Positions 54,109-63,423 of a DNA stretch of 64,000 nucleotides are shown here, piece by piece. The notes under the pieces were generated by a model that was not told the origin of the DNA, did not search any database, and saw only the letters and a list, made by a program, of their open reading frames with translations. The stretch is from Rhizobium sp. R711 (lineage in GTDB: Bacteria > Pseudomonadota > Alphaproteobacteria > Rhizobiales > Rhizobiaceae): NCBI RefSeq assembly GCF_002211365.1, contig NZ_LOKZ01000002.1, positions 155,525 to 219,524 of the forward strand. The letters are read 5' to 3'. Position 1 is the stretch's first letter. Each line of letters starts with the position of its first letter. A program made the position numbers and the translations under genes.

Positions 54109-56145
54109 CTAGAGGTCCTTTGCGATGCGCAGGCCGTCGTATATGGCGGCATGGGTGTTGCGCGCCGCGACGGCATCGCCGATCCGGAAGAGCTGGAACT
54201 TCCCTTCCGTGTTACGCACGATCGACTGCGGTTCACCTGCAAGGAGTTGGTCGTAGGAGGTCTCGCCGAGATTACTGGAAAGTGGCTTTAGGTCGAAATA
54301 GAGCTCGTCGAGCGGGATCGTGCCGTGGTTGACGACAATCTGGTCGACGACACGCTGTTTCGACACCCCGCCGTAATCGCTTCCGACCCTGGCAACGATC
54401 TCGTTTCCGCTCCTTTCGGCGGCCTCAAGGCGGAAGGTGACTGTGAAGGTCACATCCAGTTTCTGCAGAGATCGCATGTAGGGGACAAGGTTCATGGCCA
54501 TCACCTCCGGCGCGAAGGAGCGATCGGGCGTCATGATCTCGACCTTTGCGCCCGCCTTGGCAAGGAACTCGGCGGCCTGCAGTCCCGCATGGTCTCCGGC
54601 ATCGTCGAAGACGAGGACATTCGAACCCGGCTTCACGTCGCCGGAAATGATATCCCAGGACGAGACGACAAGATCGTTGCCCTTGGTCAGAACCTCTGTG
54701 TGAGGAAGGCCTCCCGTCGCGATGATGACGACGTCAGGCCCGGCCGCGGTGATCGTGTCAGCCTCGGCCCAACGATTGAAATGGAAGGTCACACCGTGCT
54801 TCTCGCACTGGGCCATGCGCCAGTCGATGATGCTGATCATTTCCCGACGGCGTTCGCTCCGGGCGGTCAGGCGGATCTGTCCGCCCGGATTGTTCGCTGC
54901 TTCGAAGACGATGACCTCGTGGCCGCGCTCGGCAGCGACGCGGGCTGCTTCGAGGCCCGCCGGGCCGGCGCCAACGACGACGACCTTCTTGCGTGTCAAA
55001 GCCTTGGGAATGACATGAGGCATGGTCTGTTCGCGGCCGGTGGCGGCGTTGTGAATGCAGAACGCCATGCCACCCTGGTAGATACGATCAAGACAGTAGT
55101 TGGCGCCGACGCAGGGGCGGATGTCGTCCTCGCGCTTCTCGATGATCTTCCGGACGATGTGAGGATCCGTCATATGCGCGCGCGTCATGCCAACCATATC
55201 GACCTTGCCCGCCGCGATCGCGTGACGGGCGGTAGCGACATCCGGAATCTTCGCGGCATGGAACGTCGGGAAATTCGTTGCAGCGCGGATCTCGCCAGCA
55301 AAATCGAGGTGGGGCGAGTTGGCCATGCCTTGGATCGGGATGACGTCGGTCAGGCCAGGATCCGTGTCGATATGCCCACGGATGACGTTCAGGTAGTCGA
55401 CGAGACCGCTGTCGCGCAACCGCTTCGAAATTTCGATCCCTTCGGCCTTGCCCGTGCCGCCTGGAAGGCATTCGTCGGCGGTGTAGCGGATGCCGAGGAT
55501 GAAATCGTCGCCGACCCTTTCGCGCATCGCCCTGAACACGTCCAGACAGAAGCGCATGCGGTTTTCGAGCGGTCCGCCATATGGACCGTCGAGCTCATTG
55601 GTCAGCGGAGAGACAAACTGGTCGATCAGGTGTCCATAGGCTTCCAGTTCCACGCCGTCCATGCCGCCGGCCTTCATGCGCTCGGCTGCGTCGGCAAAAT
55701 CCTTGATGATGCGCTCGATATCCCAGTCTTCGATCTTTTTCGGAAACGCTCGGTGCGACGCTTCGCGATGATGGGATGGTGCCAAGACCGGGAGCCAATC
55801 GCCTTTGTCCCAGCGCGTACGCCGACCGAGATGGGTGAGCTGGATCATGATCGCCGCACCCTGCTCATGGACCGCATCGGTCATCTGCCGGATCCACGGG
55901 ACAATCTCGTCCTTGTAGGCGAGCAGGTTGTTGAAGACGGGCGGGCTGTCCTTGGAGACTGCGGCCGAACCCGCCGTCATCGTCATGGCAACACCGCCTT
56001 TGGCCCGTTCGACCGTGTAGGCCCGGTAGCGTTCCTTGGGCATGCCGTCTTCAGGATAGGCTGGCTCATGGGATGTCACGATGATGCGGTTGCGGAGCGT
56101 CAGATGCTTGAGTTGGTACGGCTGCAGCAGGGGATCGTTCGACAT
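54109..56145 (-). CDS. stcD: N-methylproline demethylase StcD (old-yellow-enzyme-type flavoprotein)
   Basis: A 678-residue flavoprotein of the trimethylamine dehydrogenase/2,4-dienoyl-CoA reductase type, the length I recall for S. meliloti StcD. The N-terminal FMN TIM barrel (about 1-370) has TMTAGSAAVSKDSPP, LGRRTRWDKGD and a Cys-rich 4Fe-4S site CVGANYCLDRIYQGGMAFC. The second part (about 385-678) has the FAD/NAD motif VVVGAGPAGLEAARVAAERG. In stachydrine degradation StcD removes the methyl of N-methylproline to give proline. It is transcribed leftward from a region with two operator-like repeats shared with the divergent TetR gene. Confidence 0.95.
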   Translation of the reverse strand: MSNDPLLQPYQLKHLTLRNRIIVTSHEPAYPEDGMPKERYRAYTVERAKGGVAMTMTAGSAAVSKDSPPVFNNLLAYKDEIVPWIRQMTDAVHEQGAAIMIQLTHLGRRTRWDKGDWLPVLAPSHHREASHRAFPKKIEDWDIERIIKDFADAAERMKAGGMDGVELEAYGHLIDQFVSPLTNELDGPYGGPLENRMRFCLDVFRAMRERVGDDFILGIRYTADECLPGGTGKAEGIEISKRLRDSGLVDYLNVIRGHIDTDPGLTDVIPIQGMANSPHLDFAGEIRAATNFPTFHAAKIPDVATARHAIAAGKVDMVGMTRAHMTDPHIVRKIIEKREDDIRPCVGANYCLDRIYQGGMAFCIHNAATGREQTMPHVIPKALTRKKVVVVGAGPAGLEAARVAAERGHEVIVFEAANNPGGQIRLTARSERRREMISIIDWRMAQCEKHGVTFHFNRWAEADTITAAGPDVVIIATGGLPHTEVLTKGNDLVVSSWDIISGDVKPGSNVLVFDDAGDHAGLQAAEFLAKAGAKVEIMTPDRSFAPEVMAMNLVPYMRSLQKLDVTFTVTFRLEAAERSGNEIVARVGSDYGGVSKQRVVDQIVVNHGTIPLDELYFDLKPLSSNLGETSYDQLLAGEPQSIVRNTEGKFQLFRIGDAVAARNTHAAIYDGLRIAKDL

Positions 56146-56187
56146 CGGTCGTGCTCCGAATTAGGAATTGCTTCGGACGCTAGGCGT

Positions 56188-56205
56188 AATGTACATATGT
56201 GTCAA
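56188..56205 (-). promoter_or_regulatory. Operator-like repeat, stcD side
   Basis: On the minus strand it reads TTGACACATATGTACATT, matching the plus-strand copy at 56233-56250 in TTGACAnnnATGTACATT. It includes a consensus -35 hexamer 38 nt or more upstream of the stcD start, so a bound repressor would block the promoter. Confidence 0.65.
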
Positions 56206-56232
56206 TCAAGAAAACACTGTAGTCGAAGTTCA

Positions 56233-56250
56233 TTGACAGTAATGTACATT
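56233..56250 (+). promoter_or_regulatory. Operator-like repeat, TetR side
   Basis: TTGACAGTAATGTACATT, the divergent twin of the element at 56188-56205, ends 39 nt before the TetR start. ATGTACAT is self-complementary, as expected of a TetR site. Confidence 0.65.
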
Positions 56251-56289
56251 CTGATTGCGTCGACCTTAACGATCTGCTAGGAGTTGGCT

Positions 56290-56919
56290 ATGGACCAAAG
56301 TTTAAGCGACAGCGGCTGGCGTGGATCGCAGGAGGGATGGCTGGAAGCGGCCTATGACTCGCTGCTGGAGTCTGGGGTCGATTCCGTGAAGATCCTGCCT
56401 CTGGCGAAGAAGCTCAATCTCTCTCGCACAAGCTTCTACTGGTTCTTCAAGGATAGAGAGGAACTGCTGGCTGGACTAGTGTCGCGTTGGCGCGAGAAGA
56501 ATACCGGTAGCATCGTCAAACAGTCGGAAGCCTATGCCGAGACCCTGGCCGAGGCGATGCTGAACGTGTTCGACTGCTGGCTCGATTTCAGGCTTTTTGA
56601 CAGCAAGTTCGAATTTGCCGTCAGAAGTTGGGCGCTCCAGTCAGACGAGATTCTCGCAGAGGTCCGCGATGCCGATCGGACCCGAATGGAGGCGCTCACG
56701 CGCATGTTCATGCGCTTCGGCCACGCCGAGAACACGGCCGACGTTCGCGCACGAACGACTTACCTCGTACAGATCGGCTACATCTCCATGCAAGCCAAGG
56801 AAGATGTGGCCCTCCGCATGAAGAGAATTCCGGAATATATCGCGATCTACACCGGCGGGAGGCCACAGCAGCGAGAGCTCGATCGCTTTTACGCACGACA
56901 CGGATACAAGCCCGGTTAG
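56290..56919 (+). CDS. TetR-family transcriptional regulator
   Basis: A 209-residue regulator with an N-terminal TetR helix-turn-helix (about residues 15-60: AAYDSLLESGVDSVKILPLAKKLNLSRTSFYWFFKDREELL) and a helical ligand domain. The ATG at 56290 is preferred over an upstream TTG because AGGAG lies seven bases before it. It is divergent from stcD, with paired repeats between, and probably represses stcD and itself in the absence of a betaine-derived inducer. Confidence 0.93.
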   Translation: MDQSLSDSGWRGSQEGWLEAAYDSLLESGVDSVKILPLAKKLNLSRTSFYWFFKDREELLAGLVSRWREKNTGSIVKQSEAYAETLAEAMLNVFDCWLDFRLFDSKFEFAVRSWALQSDEILAEVRDADRTRMEALTRMFMRFGHAENTADVRARTTYLVQIGYISMQAKEDVALRMKRIPEYIAIYTGGRPQQRELDRFYARHGYKPG

Positions 56920-56931
56920 GAGGAAAGGACG

Positions 56932-57725
56932 ATGAGCGTCTCGCTGAGGGTCGGAGTGGTTGGCGCAGCCGGATGGCTCGGAGGCGCAATTGCCAACTCC
57001 ATCCTCGATGCAGGTATCGTCCGGTCAGAAAATCTCTCGCTTTCCTATCGAAGCGCGAAACCGGAACGCTTTCCCGGCGCCTTTTGGACGCGAGATAACC
57101 AGGAACTGGCGGCCAGGTCAGATGTCGTGATCATGTCGGTCCGACCGCAGGACTGGGACGTCGTCTCGATCGACGCGAAGCAGAAGCTGATCATCTCGGT
57201 GATGGCGGGCATTCGTATTTCCGCGCTGCGGCAAAGACACAAGACCGAACGGATCGTGCGAGCGCTTCCCAATGCGGCGGCGGAAGTCTTGATGTCTTAC
57301 ACCCCTTGGATCGCATCGAAAGCTGTCGAGGAATGCGATCGAAATATCGTCAGAGCCATCTTTGGCGCCTGCGGAATCCAGGACGAGGTCAAGAGCGAAC
57401 GGGACATCGACTATCTAACCGGCTTTTCGGGCACTGGGCCCGCCTTTCATCCATGCTGGCATCGGCCATGATGGAGCATGCGGTTGGCCACGGACTTTCC
57501 GTCGACACGGCGCGTCGCGCAGTGATCGCGCTGCTGATGGGAACGGGTCGGCTTCTGGAAAAACGCCAGGAATGTCCGAACGACATCGTGCGTGCCTTTG
57601 TGGACTACCGCGGGGTGACGGCGGCGGCAATCGAAGAAATGCGTGCCGCAGGCTTCAACGACGCCGTCTCCAGGGGATTGTCCGTCGCGTTCAAGAAATC
57701 AGAGAGCATGGGAGATTCCCCATGA
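56932..57725 (+). pseudogene. proC: Pyrroline-5-carboxylate reductase family gene, frameshifted
   Basis: The first part (to about 57450) encodes a Rossmann domain with GVVGAAGWLGGAIA, VIMSVRPQDW and RALPNAAAEV, ending in LTGFSGTGPAF. The remaining C-terminal dimerisation domain continues in the next frame with SMLASAMMEHAVGHGL to GFNDAVSRGLSVAF. One missing base near 57450 explains the shift. Repaired, the protein has about 264 residues, the usual P5CR size. It is 13 nt after the TetR gene. It could be genuine decay or a sequencing error. It belongs to a family that reduces P5C or related imines with NAD(P)H. Confidence 0.85.
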
Positions 57726-57795
57726 TGATCGCAGGGTGGGACTACGCGGCATCCCGCTCTCAAGACAATGTGCCGCAATAATAAAGGGAACGGGA

Positions 57796-58797
57796 ATGAA
57801 AAAACTATTGGCATCCACCTGCATGGTGTTCGGGCTGCTGGGAGTGGCCTCATATGCGAACGCCGCCGACTGCGGCTCCCTGACGATCGCCAGCATGAAC
57901 TGGCAGAGCGCCGAGGTTCTTTCGAATCTCGATAAGATCATCTTGAACGAGGGATATGGCTGCCAGGCGGAAATCACCGTCGGTGATACCGTTCCGACGA
58001 TCACCTCGATGGCCGAGAAAGGCGAACCCGACATCGCCCCGGAAGCCTGGGTCGATCTCCTTCCCGATGTCGTGAAGAAGGGCACCGAGGAAGGGCGTAT
58101 CGTCAAGGTTGGCTCGCCCCTGCCCGATGGCGGCGTCCAAGGCTGGTGGATCCCCAAATATCTCGCCGACGCCCATCCTGATGTGAAGACCATTCCGGAC
58201 ATGCTCAAGCATCCGGAACTGTTCCCCGACCCGGAGGATTCGTCCAAGGGGGCAATTTTCAACGGACCGCAAGGCTGGGGCGGCACGATCGTCACCTCTC
58301 AGCTCTATAAAGCCTTCGATGCAGAAAAGGCGGGCTTCAAGCTTGTCGACACGGGCTCCGCGGCCGGTCTCGATGGCTCGATTGCGAAGGCATACGAGCG
58401 CAAGCAGGGCTGGGTTGGCTACTACTGGGCTCCCACCGCTTTGCTTGGCAAGTATCAGATGGTGAAGCTCGAGGCTGGTGTTCCGGCCGACGCTGCTGAA
58501 TGGAAACGCTGCAACACGGTGGCTGATTGCGCAGATCCCAAGCCGAACGCCTGGCCCGTCGACACGATTGCCACTCTTGTGGCGAAGCCATTTTCCGAAA
58601 AAGCCGGCCCGGATGTCATGTCCTATCTGCAGAAGCGCTCGTGGAGCAACGAGACTGTCAACAAGCTGATGGCGTGGATGACCGACAACCAGGCAAGCGG
58701 GGAGGATGGTGCAAAGCACTTCCTCAAGGAAAACAAGGACATCTGGACAAAGTGGGTGTCTGAAGACGCAGCAAAGAAAATCGAAGCCTCGCTTTGA
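57796..58797 (+). CDS. Betaine-type ABC importer, substrate-binding protein (second system)
   Basis: A 333-residue periplasmic OpuAC/ProX-type protein. The signal peptide is MKKLLASTCMVFGLLGVASYANA, cleaved near residue 23. The fold shows IASMNWQSAEVLSNLDKIIL, GEPDIAPEAWVDLLP, VQGWWIPKYLA, FNGPQGWGG and GWVGYYWAPTALLGKYQM; the many tryptophans fit a quaternary-amine cage. The start follows GGGAACGGGA. A perfect hairpin directly after its stop precedes the permease gene. Its location next to stcD makes proline betaine a likely ligand. Confidence 0.94.
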   Translation: MKKLLASTCMVFGLLGVASYANAADCGSLTIASMNWQSAEVLSNLDKIILNEGYGCQAEITVGDTVPTITSMAEKGEPDIAPEAWVDLLPDVVKKGTEEGRIVKVGSPLPDGGVQGWWIPKYLADAHPDVKTIPDMLKHPELFPDPEDSSKGAIFNGPQGWGGTIVTSQLYKAFDAEKAGFKLVDTGSAAGLDGSIAKAYERKQGWVGYYWAPTALLGKYQMVKLEAGVPADAAEWKRCNTVADCADPKPNAWPVDTIATLVAKPFSEKAGPDVMSYLQKRSWSNETVNKLMAWMTDNQASGEDGAKHFLKENKDIWTKWVSEDAAKKIEASL

Positions 58798-58808
58798 TAG
58801 TTGAATAT

Positions 58809-58830
58809 GCGGCGCGTTCTGACGCGCCGC
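58809..58830 (+). terminator. Intercistronic hairpin after the second binding-protein gene
   Basis: GCGGCGCGT (58809-58817) and ACGCGCCGC (58822-58830) form a perfect 9-bp stem with a TCTG loop, 11 nt past the stop codon. There is no U-tract, so it probably stabilises the binding-protein mRNA or attenuates read-through. Confidence 0.7.
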
Positions 58831-58893
58831 TACTTCTAAAGCCGGAAATAACCAAAAGACTTGCAACGGCTCTTTCAGAGAAAGGGGAACCGA

Positions 58894-59781
58894 ATGGAAT
58901 GGTTTTACAAATTTCCGCATATGAACGATGATAGGCTTCGCGATCTCAAGAAGGCGATCGATGACAGTTTTCGCGCGTTCACGCGGGCCTATGGCGACGC
59001 GATCGAAAGCTTTTTTTCTCCGTTGCAACACTTTCTGATCGCTGTCGACCGCTTCATGACCCAGACGCCGTGGCCGATCATAACGCTTATGATCCTCGTT
59101 GTTGCATGGCTAGCGAGCCGCAGCCTGAAGATCGTGCTCGGCTGTCTCGTGACGTTGTTGCTTATCGGCTATTTCGACATGTGGGAGGACACCATGCGGA
59201 CCGTCTCGATGATCTTCGTCTGTACGGTCTTGTCCATTGCGGTCGGTTTACCGATCGGTATTCTGATGGCGCGCTCGGACCGGTTCCAGCGAATTGTCCA
59301 TCCGATCCTCGACGTCATGCAGACGATGCCGAGTTTCGTCTATCTGATCCCCGTCGTCATGTTGCTCGGGATTGGCCGTGTTCCCGGTCTCATCGCCGTT
59401 GTGATCTATGCAATTCCGCCGATGATCCGACTGACCGACCTTGGCATTCGACTGGTGGACAAGGACGTCCTTGAGGCAGCCGATGCCTTCGGGGTGTCGA
59501 ATTCCCAGAAACTTTTCAAGGTGCAAATGCCGCTCGCATTGCCAACAATCATGGCTGGGATCAACCAGACGATCATGATGGCGCTGGCGATGGTCGTGAT
59601 AGCATCGATGATCGGTGTGCAGGGGCTTGGGCAACCCGTTCTGAAGGCGATTGCCAACCAGTACTTCACGCTGGGTATTTTCAACGGCCTTGCCATCGTT
59701 GGCATCGCCATCATCTTCGATCGGGTCAGCCAGGCATATGGCACGCGACTCCAGAAGCATCGGGAGATCGTCCATGGCTGA
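58894..59781 (+). CDS. Betaine-type ABC importer permease (second system)
   Basis: A 295-residue inner-membrane permease. An N-terminal cytoplasmic part (about 1-50) is followed by six or seven helices. It has the ProW signature ILDVMQTMPSFVYLIPVVMLLGIG near residue 140 and the coupling loop AADAFGVSNSQKLFKVQMPLALPTIMAGINQTIM near 205-240. The ATG at 58894 has AAAGGGG upstream. It overlaps the ATPase gene by 8 nt. Unlike the importer at 14415-18159, this system has a single permease, presumably a homodimer. Confidence 0.95.
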   Translation: MEWFYKFPHMNDDRLRDLKKAIDDSFRAFTRAYGDAIESFFSPLQHFLIAVDRFMTQTPWPIITLMILVVAWLASRSLKIVLGCLVTLLLIGYFDMWEDTMRTVSMIFVCTVLSIAVGLPIGILMARSDRFQRIVHPILDVMQTMPSFVYLIPVVMLLGIGRVPGLIAVVIYAIPPMIRLTDLGIRLVDKDVLEAADAFGVSNSQKLFKVQMPLALPTIMAGINQTIMMALAMVVIASMIGVQGLGQPVLKAIANQYFTLGIFNGLAIVGIAIIFDRVSQAYGTRLQKHREIVHG

Positions 59782-60853
59782 TCATGATTTCGGCGGCATC
59801 AGGATCCGCCATCTCTTCAAGATCTTCGGTCCGAATGCCAGTTCCCATATCGAGGCGGTCCAGAACGGACTGACCAAGGCTGAATTGAACAGAAAGCACG
59901 CTCACGTGCTTGGACTGCGTGATATCAACATCGACATGCCGTCGGGCGCCATCCAGGTCATCATGGGCCTGTCCGGTTCGGGGAAGTCGACGCTCATTCG
60001 TCATATCAACCGGCTGATCGACCCAACGGCGGGAGAAGTGCTGGTCGACGGCATCGACGTCGTCAAGATGGACGAGACTGAGCTTCGCACTTTCCGTAGG
60101 CACCAGACGGCGATGGTGTTTCAGAAATTCGCGCTGCTTCCGCATCGCAACGTTCTCGACAACACGCTCTTCGGCCTTGAAGTCCAGGGCGTGGAGCGTT
60201 CGAAGGCCGTTGACGTTGCAATGCGGTGGCTGGAGCGCGTCGGCTTGAAGGGTTTTGAGGAAAAATACCCGAACCAGCTTTCGGGCGGCATGCAGCAGCG
60301 CGTCGGATTGGCGCGCGCACTCTCGAATGACGCTCCGGTCCTTTTGATGGATGAAGCCTATTCTGCGCTCGACCCCTTGATCCGCACCGATATGCAAACG
60401 GTGCTGCTCGACATTCAGAAGGAAATCAAAAAGACGATTGTCTTCATTACGCACGATCTCGACGAAGCACTTCGGCTGGGGGACCAGATCGCAATCCTTC
60501 GCGACGGCGAAGTCATTCAGCAGGGAACGAGTCAGGACATCGTCTTGCGGCCAGCCGACGAATACGTCGCGAACTTCGTCAAGGAGGTCAACAGGGGCCG
60601 CGTCGTGCAAGTGGAAGCAATCATGCAGCCTTGGCAGGAAGGCGCTATGCCAGGCCGGACGACAATCGTTACCGGCTCGACAGTCGAAGAGGCCGTTCGC
60701 AAGCTCGCGTCCGCGCCCGATGGCGACGTCACGGTCGTCTCTGCGTCCGGGCAGCCTGTCGGCGTCGTAACTTTCCGCCAGCTTGCCAGCGCCATGGTCA
60801 ACAACCAGGACGCAGAGGATCATCGCCCGCGCCCGCTCGCGGCCGTTTTTTGA
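59774..60853 (+). CDS. Betaine-type ABC importer ATPase with CBS region (second system)
   Basis: A 359-residue ATP-binding subunit with Walker A GLSGSGKST, Q-loop MVFQKFALLPH, signature LSGGMQQRVGLARAL, Walker B LLMDEAYSALD (Ala in place of the usual Pro) and switch His in FITHDLDEA. The C-terminal part (about 275-359) has a CBS-like region with DVTVVSASGQPVGVVTF. It is the last gene of the importer operon. A short G/C hairpin (60862-60879) follows its stop codon. Confidence 0.95.
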   Translation: MADHDFGGIRIRHLFKIFGPNASSHIEAVQNGLTKAELNRKHAHVLGLRDINIDMPSGAIQVIMGLSGSGKSTLIRHINRLIDPTAGEVLVDGIDVVKMDETELRTFRRHQTAMVFQKFALLPHRNVLDNTLFGLEVQGVERSKAVDVAMRWLERVGLKGFEEKYPNQLSGGMQQRVGLARALSNDAPVLLMDEAYSALDPLIRTDMQTVLLDIQKEIKKTIVFITHDLDEALRLGDQIAILRDGEVIQQGTSQDIVLRPADEYVANFVKEVNRGRVVQVEAIMQPWQEGAMPGRTTIVTGSTVEEAVRKLASAPDGDVTVVSASGQPVGVVTFRQLASAMVNNQDAEDHRPRPLAAVF

Positions 60854-61331
60854 CCCAGGGAGGGGGCTTTGATGCCCCCCGATCCCGACTACACTTCGCA
60901 GAAAGACGGACCGCCGCAGCCGTCGGGTAGCCACCTCGCGAATGACCTCTTCTGTTGTTTGCTGTCTGGCGGTTGATCCGATGCATACGCAAAGCAATCG
61001 CCGGTCACGGCCCTGGCGCACATACTCCTTGAAGTTCTAGAAGTCGCCGAACTCTCACCTTCGCACGAGTTGCGCCGAAGAATCCTAGACGTCGAAGCTC
61101 TATCCTCGGTCAAACTCCATGGACACCGGTTGCGCAACCGTATCGTCTTCGGTGCGCACACGGGCAACATGCCACAGAAGGTCTGCCTTGCGACCAGCAT
61201 GTCGCCTGAGGGGAGATCGGTCACACCAGGATGATTGGGGTTGAGCCGACGCCCCCGCCGATCAGGCAATCGATCGGCGGTTCGCTTGGCTGCGCCGAGC
61301 ATCTTGCTGCAGGCTTATCGACCCTATCCGC
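60854..61331. other. Convergent intergenic region with a hairpin and a palindrome
   Basis: This 478-nt gap between convergent ABC genes has no gene I can support. GGGGGC/GCCCCC (60862-60879) could form a weak terminator for the importer operon. CGGTTGCGCAACCG (61127-61140) is a perfect 14-bp palindrome far from any promoter. Remaining open frames lack start signals and known motifs. Confidence 0.5.
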
Positions 61332-63185
61332 CTATGCCGCATCCTTATCTTGCTCAGGTCCCTCCAGTGTCCTGAACTGCAGTTCAGCAAGACGCTTGTA
61401 GAGTCCCCCGCTGCGCAGAAGCGAGGAATGGGTGCCCTGCTCGACGATCCGGCCTCCATCCATCACCAAAATTCGGTCTGCCTTGAGAACCGTTGCGAGC
61501 CGATGCGCGATGACGATCGTGGAGCGATTGTCCATGAGTTGCTCCAGCCCCTGCTGAACCAATTGCTCGTTCTGCGCGTCGAGCGACGCCGTAGCTTCGT
61601 CGAGAAGCAGGATCGGCGCATCTTTCAGAATGGCCCGGGCAATCGCGATCCTCTGCCTTTGGCCCCCGCAAAGAGTGAGGCCCCGCTCGCCGACCACCGT
61701 ATCGTATCCGTTGGGCAATGCGTTGATGAAACCGTGCGCCTGAGCACTTTTGGCGGCGGCAATGACGTCCTCTCGTGTGGCGTCCGGGCGCCCGAATGCG
61801 ATGTTGTCGAAGATCGAGGTGGCGAATATGGTGACATCCTGGGGAACGATGGATATTTGCTTTCGAAGATCGTGTGGAGAAATGGACCGCAGATCCCTTC
61901 CATCGATCGAAAGCTTGCCCGCATCGGCGTGGTAAAACCCGAGCAGCAGCGAAAAGACCGTGCTTTTGCCGGCCCCAGAAGGTCCGACCAACGCGATCGT
62001 TTCTCCCGGAGCGACACTTATCGACAGTCCGGCGAGAACCTCTTTTTCTGAGACGGTCGGATAGGAGAAATGCAGGTCGGAGATTTCGATCTCGCCTGTT
62101 ATCGGACCCGAAAGCGGTGTGTACGAGTTCGGCTCCGGCACTTGTGTCTCTTCATTCAACAGATCGAACAACCTGCCGGCGGCGCCCGCGGCCTGCGCGA
62201 GTTCTCCCCACACCTCCGAGAGCGAGCCCAATGATCCTGCAGCGATAACCGAGTAGATCAGAAATTGGCTCAGGTTCCCCGCAGACAACGTGCCAACGAG
62301 GACGCTTTGGGCGCCCAACCAGAGCACGCCGACAACGCTGCTGAAGATCAGAGCGATGGCAACGCCCGTCAGGCACGCGCGGGCACGTGCCGCGATAACG
62401 GCTCTGTCATAGGACGTCTCGACGTCTCGCGCATATCTTTGCCGGGCCGCGTCCTCCGTATTGAAAGCCTGGACGGTTCGATTTGCCGCGATGATTTCGT
62501 TGGCATAAGCCGACGCGCTGGCAAGCGCATCCTGTGCCGCGCGCGACTTCTCTCGAACGGATCGTCCGAAGTAGATGAGTGGCGCGATTATGAGCGGAAT
62601 GACGCCAATCGCGATCGTCGACAGGCGCGGGCTGGTGACGAACATCATGCCGAGCGCGCCGGCACACAGAATAGAGTTTCTCAGAGCTACGGACGCAGAC
62701 AGGCTGACTGCCGCTTTGATCTGGGTGGCGTCTGCGGCAAGGCGCGAGGCTATCTCTCCCGAGTGATTGGAATCGAAGAACCAAGCTGGAAGGCCAACGA
62801 TGTGGTCGAAAACCTTGGAGCGAAGATCGGTCACGACCCGCTCACCGAGCGTGGTCACAAAGTAGTAGCGTAGCGCGCTTGCTACGGCCAATGCGACGGC
62901 CAGAGCCATTACCATGAGGAAGTATCTGTCGATGAACGCCCCGTCGGCCTGCCCGAAACCGTTGTCGATCATGCGACGAACGGCCATCGGCAAAGAGAGC
63001 GAAATCAACGCGGCACAGGTGAGCGCCAGCGCGGCGCAGATCGTCAGCCCGCCATGGTGTCGCAAGAAGGGAGCAAGCCGCACGAGGCTAGCCGCGGCCT
63101 GCTTCCGTGAGGGCGGTGCCTCGTTGCGTTGACGAGGCTGGTCCTTGAGGCTGGCAGTCTGTCGGTCGTGCTGAGCTATCATCAA
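61332..63185 (-). CDS. MsbA/multidrug-type ABC exporter (fused TMD-NBD)
   Basis: A 617-residue half-transporter that works as a dimer. Six transmembrane helices cover about residues 45-330 (coupling segment FDSNHSGEIASRLAADATQIK near 138). The ATPase domain from about 365 has Walker A GPSGAGKST, IVPQDVTIFATSIFDNIAFG, Walker B ILLLDEATASLD and switch His in VIAHRLATV. The signature motif reads LCGGQRQR rather than LSGGQRQR; the Ser-to-Cys change touches the ATP-contacting residue. The substrate is unknown. The start could also be the second Met at 63182. Not linked to the betaine genes. Confidence 0.94.
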   Translation of the reverse strand: MMIAQHDRQTASLKDQPRQRNEAPPSRKQAAASLVRLAPFLRHHGGLTICAALALTCAALISLSLPMAVRRMIDNGFGQADGAFIDRYFLMVMALAVALAVASALRYYFVTTLGERVVTDLRSKVFDHIVGLPAWFFDSNHSGEIASRLAADATQIKAAVSLSASVALRNSILCAGALGMMFVTSPRLSTIAIGVIPLIIAPLIYFGRSVREKSRAAQDALASASAYANEIIAANRTVQAFNTEDAARQRYARDVETSYDRAVIAARARACLTGVAIALIFSSVVGVLWLGAQSVLVGTLSAGNLSQFLIYSVIAAGSLGSLSEVWGELAQAAGAAGRLFDLLNEETQVPEPNSYTPLSGPITGEIEISDLHFSYPTVSEKEVLAGLSISVAPGETIALVGPSGAGKSTVFSLLLGFYHADAGKLSIDGRDLRSISPHDLRKQISIVPQDVTIFATSIFDNIAFGRPDATREDVIAAAKSAQAHGFINALPNGYDTVVGERGLTLCGGQRQRIAIARAILKDAPILLLDEATASLDAQNEQLVQQGLEQLMDNRSTIVIAHRLATVLKADRILVMDGGRIVEQGTHSSLLRSGGLYKRLAELQFRTLEGPEQDKDAA

Positions 63186-63423
63186 CGCCTTGATCTCCGG
63201 ATAATGTGATGGTGCCCTTGTCCACCCGACGGATTGCGGCGTCTTTGATCACGATCAATTATCGGAAAGCGTTTTCGAGGCCGGACGCCCTGGGCTCAAT
63301 CGATTGCCGAAATGAAGCGAGCGATCCGGGTTTCGGCCACCGACGGAGAACATGGCACCCCGTCCCGCATCTGCGGCTCGTCAGCACTGCGCTTAACTCT
63401 TCGTAAGGAAATGAGCCCTATTT
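63186..63423. other. Promoter region of the ABC exporter, otherwise empty
   Basis: Between the exporter start and the small rightward frame. I see no gene, terminator or clear operator. It presumably contains the exporter promoter. Confidence 0.35.

Noticed and set aside
54325..56280. A 651-codon open frame on the plus strand
   Set aside because: It is antisense to stcD, whose full-length homology is unambiguous.
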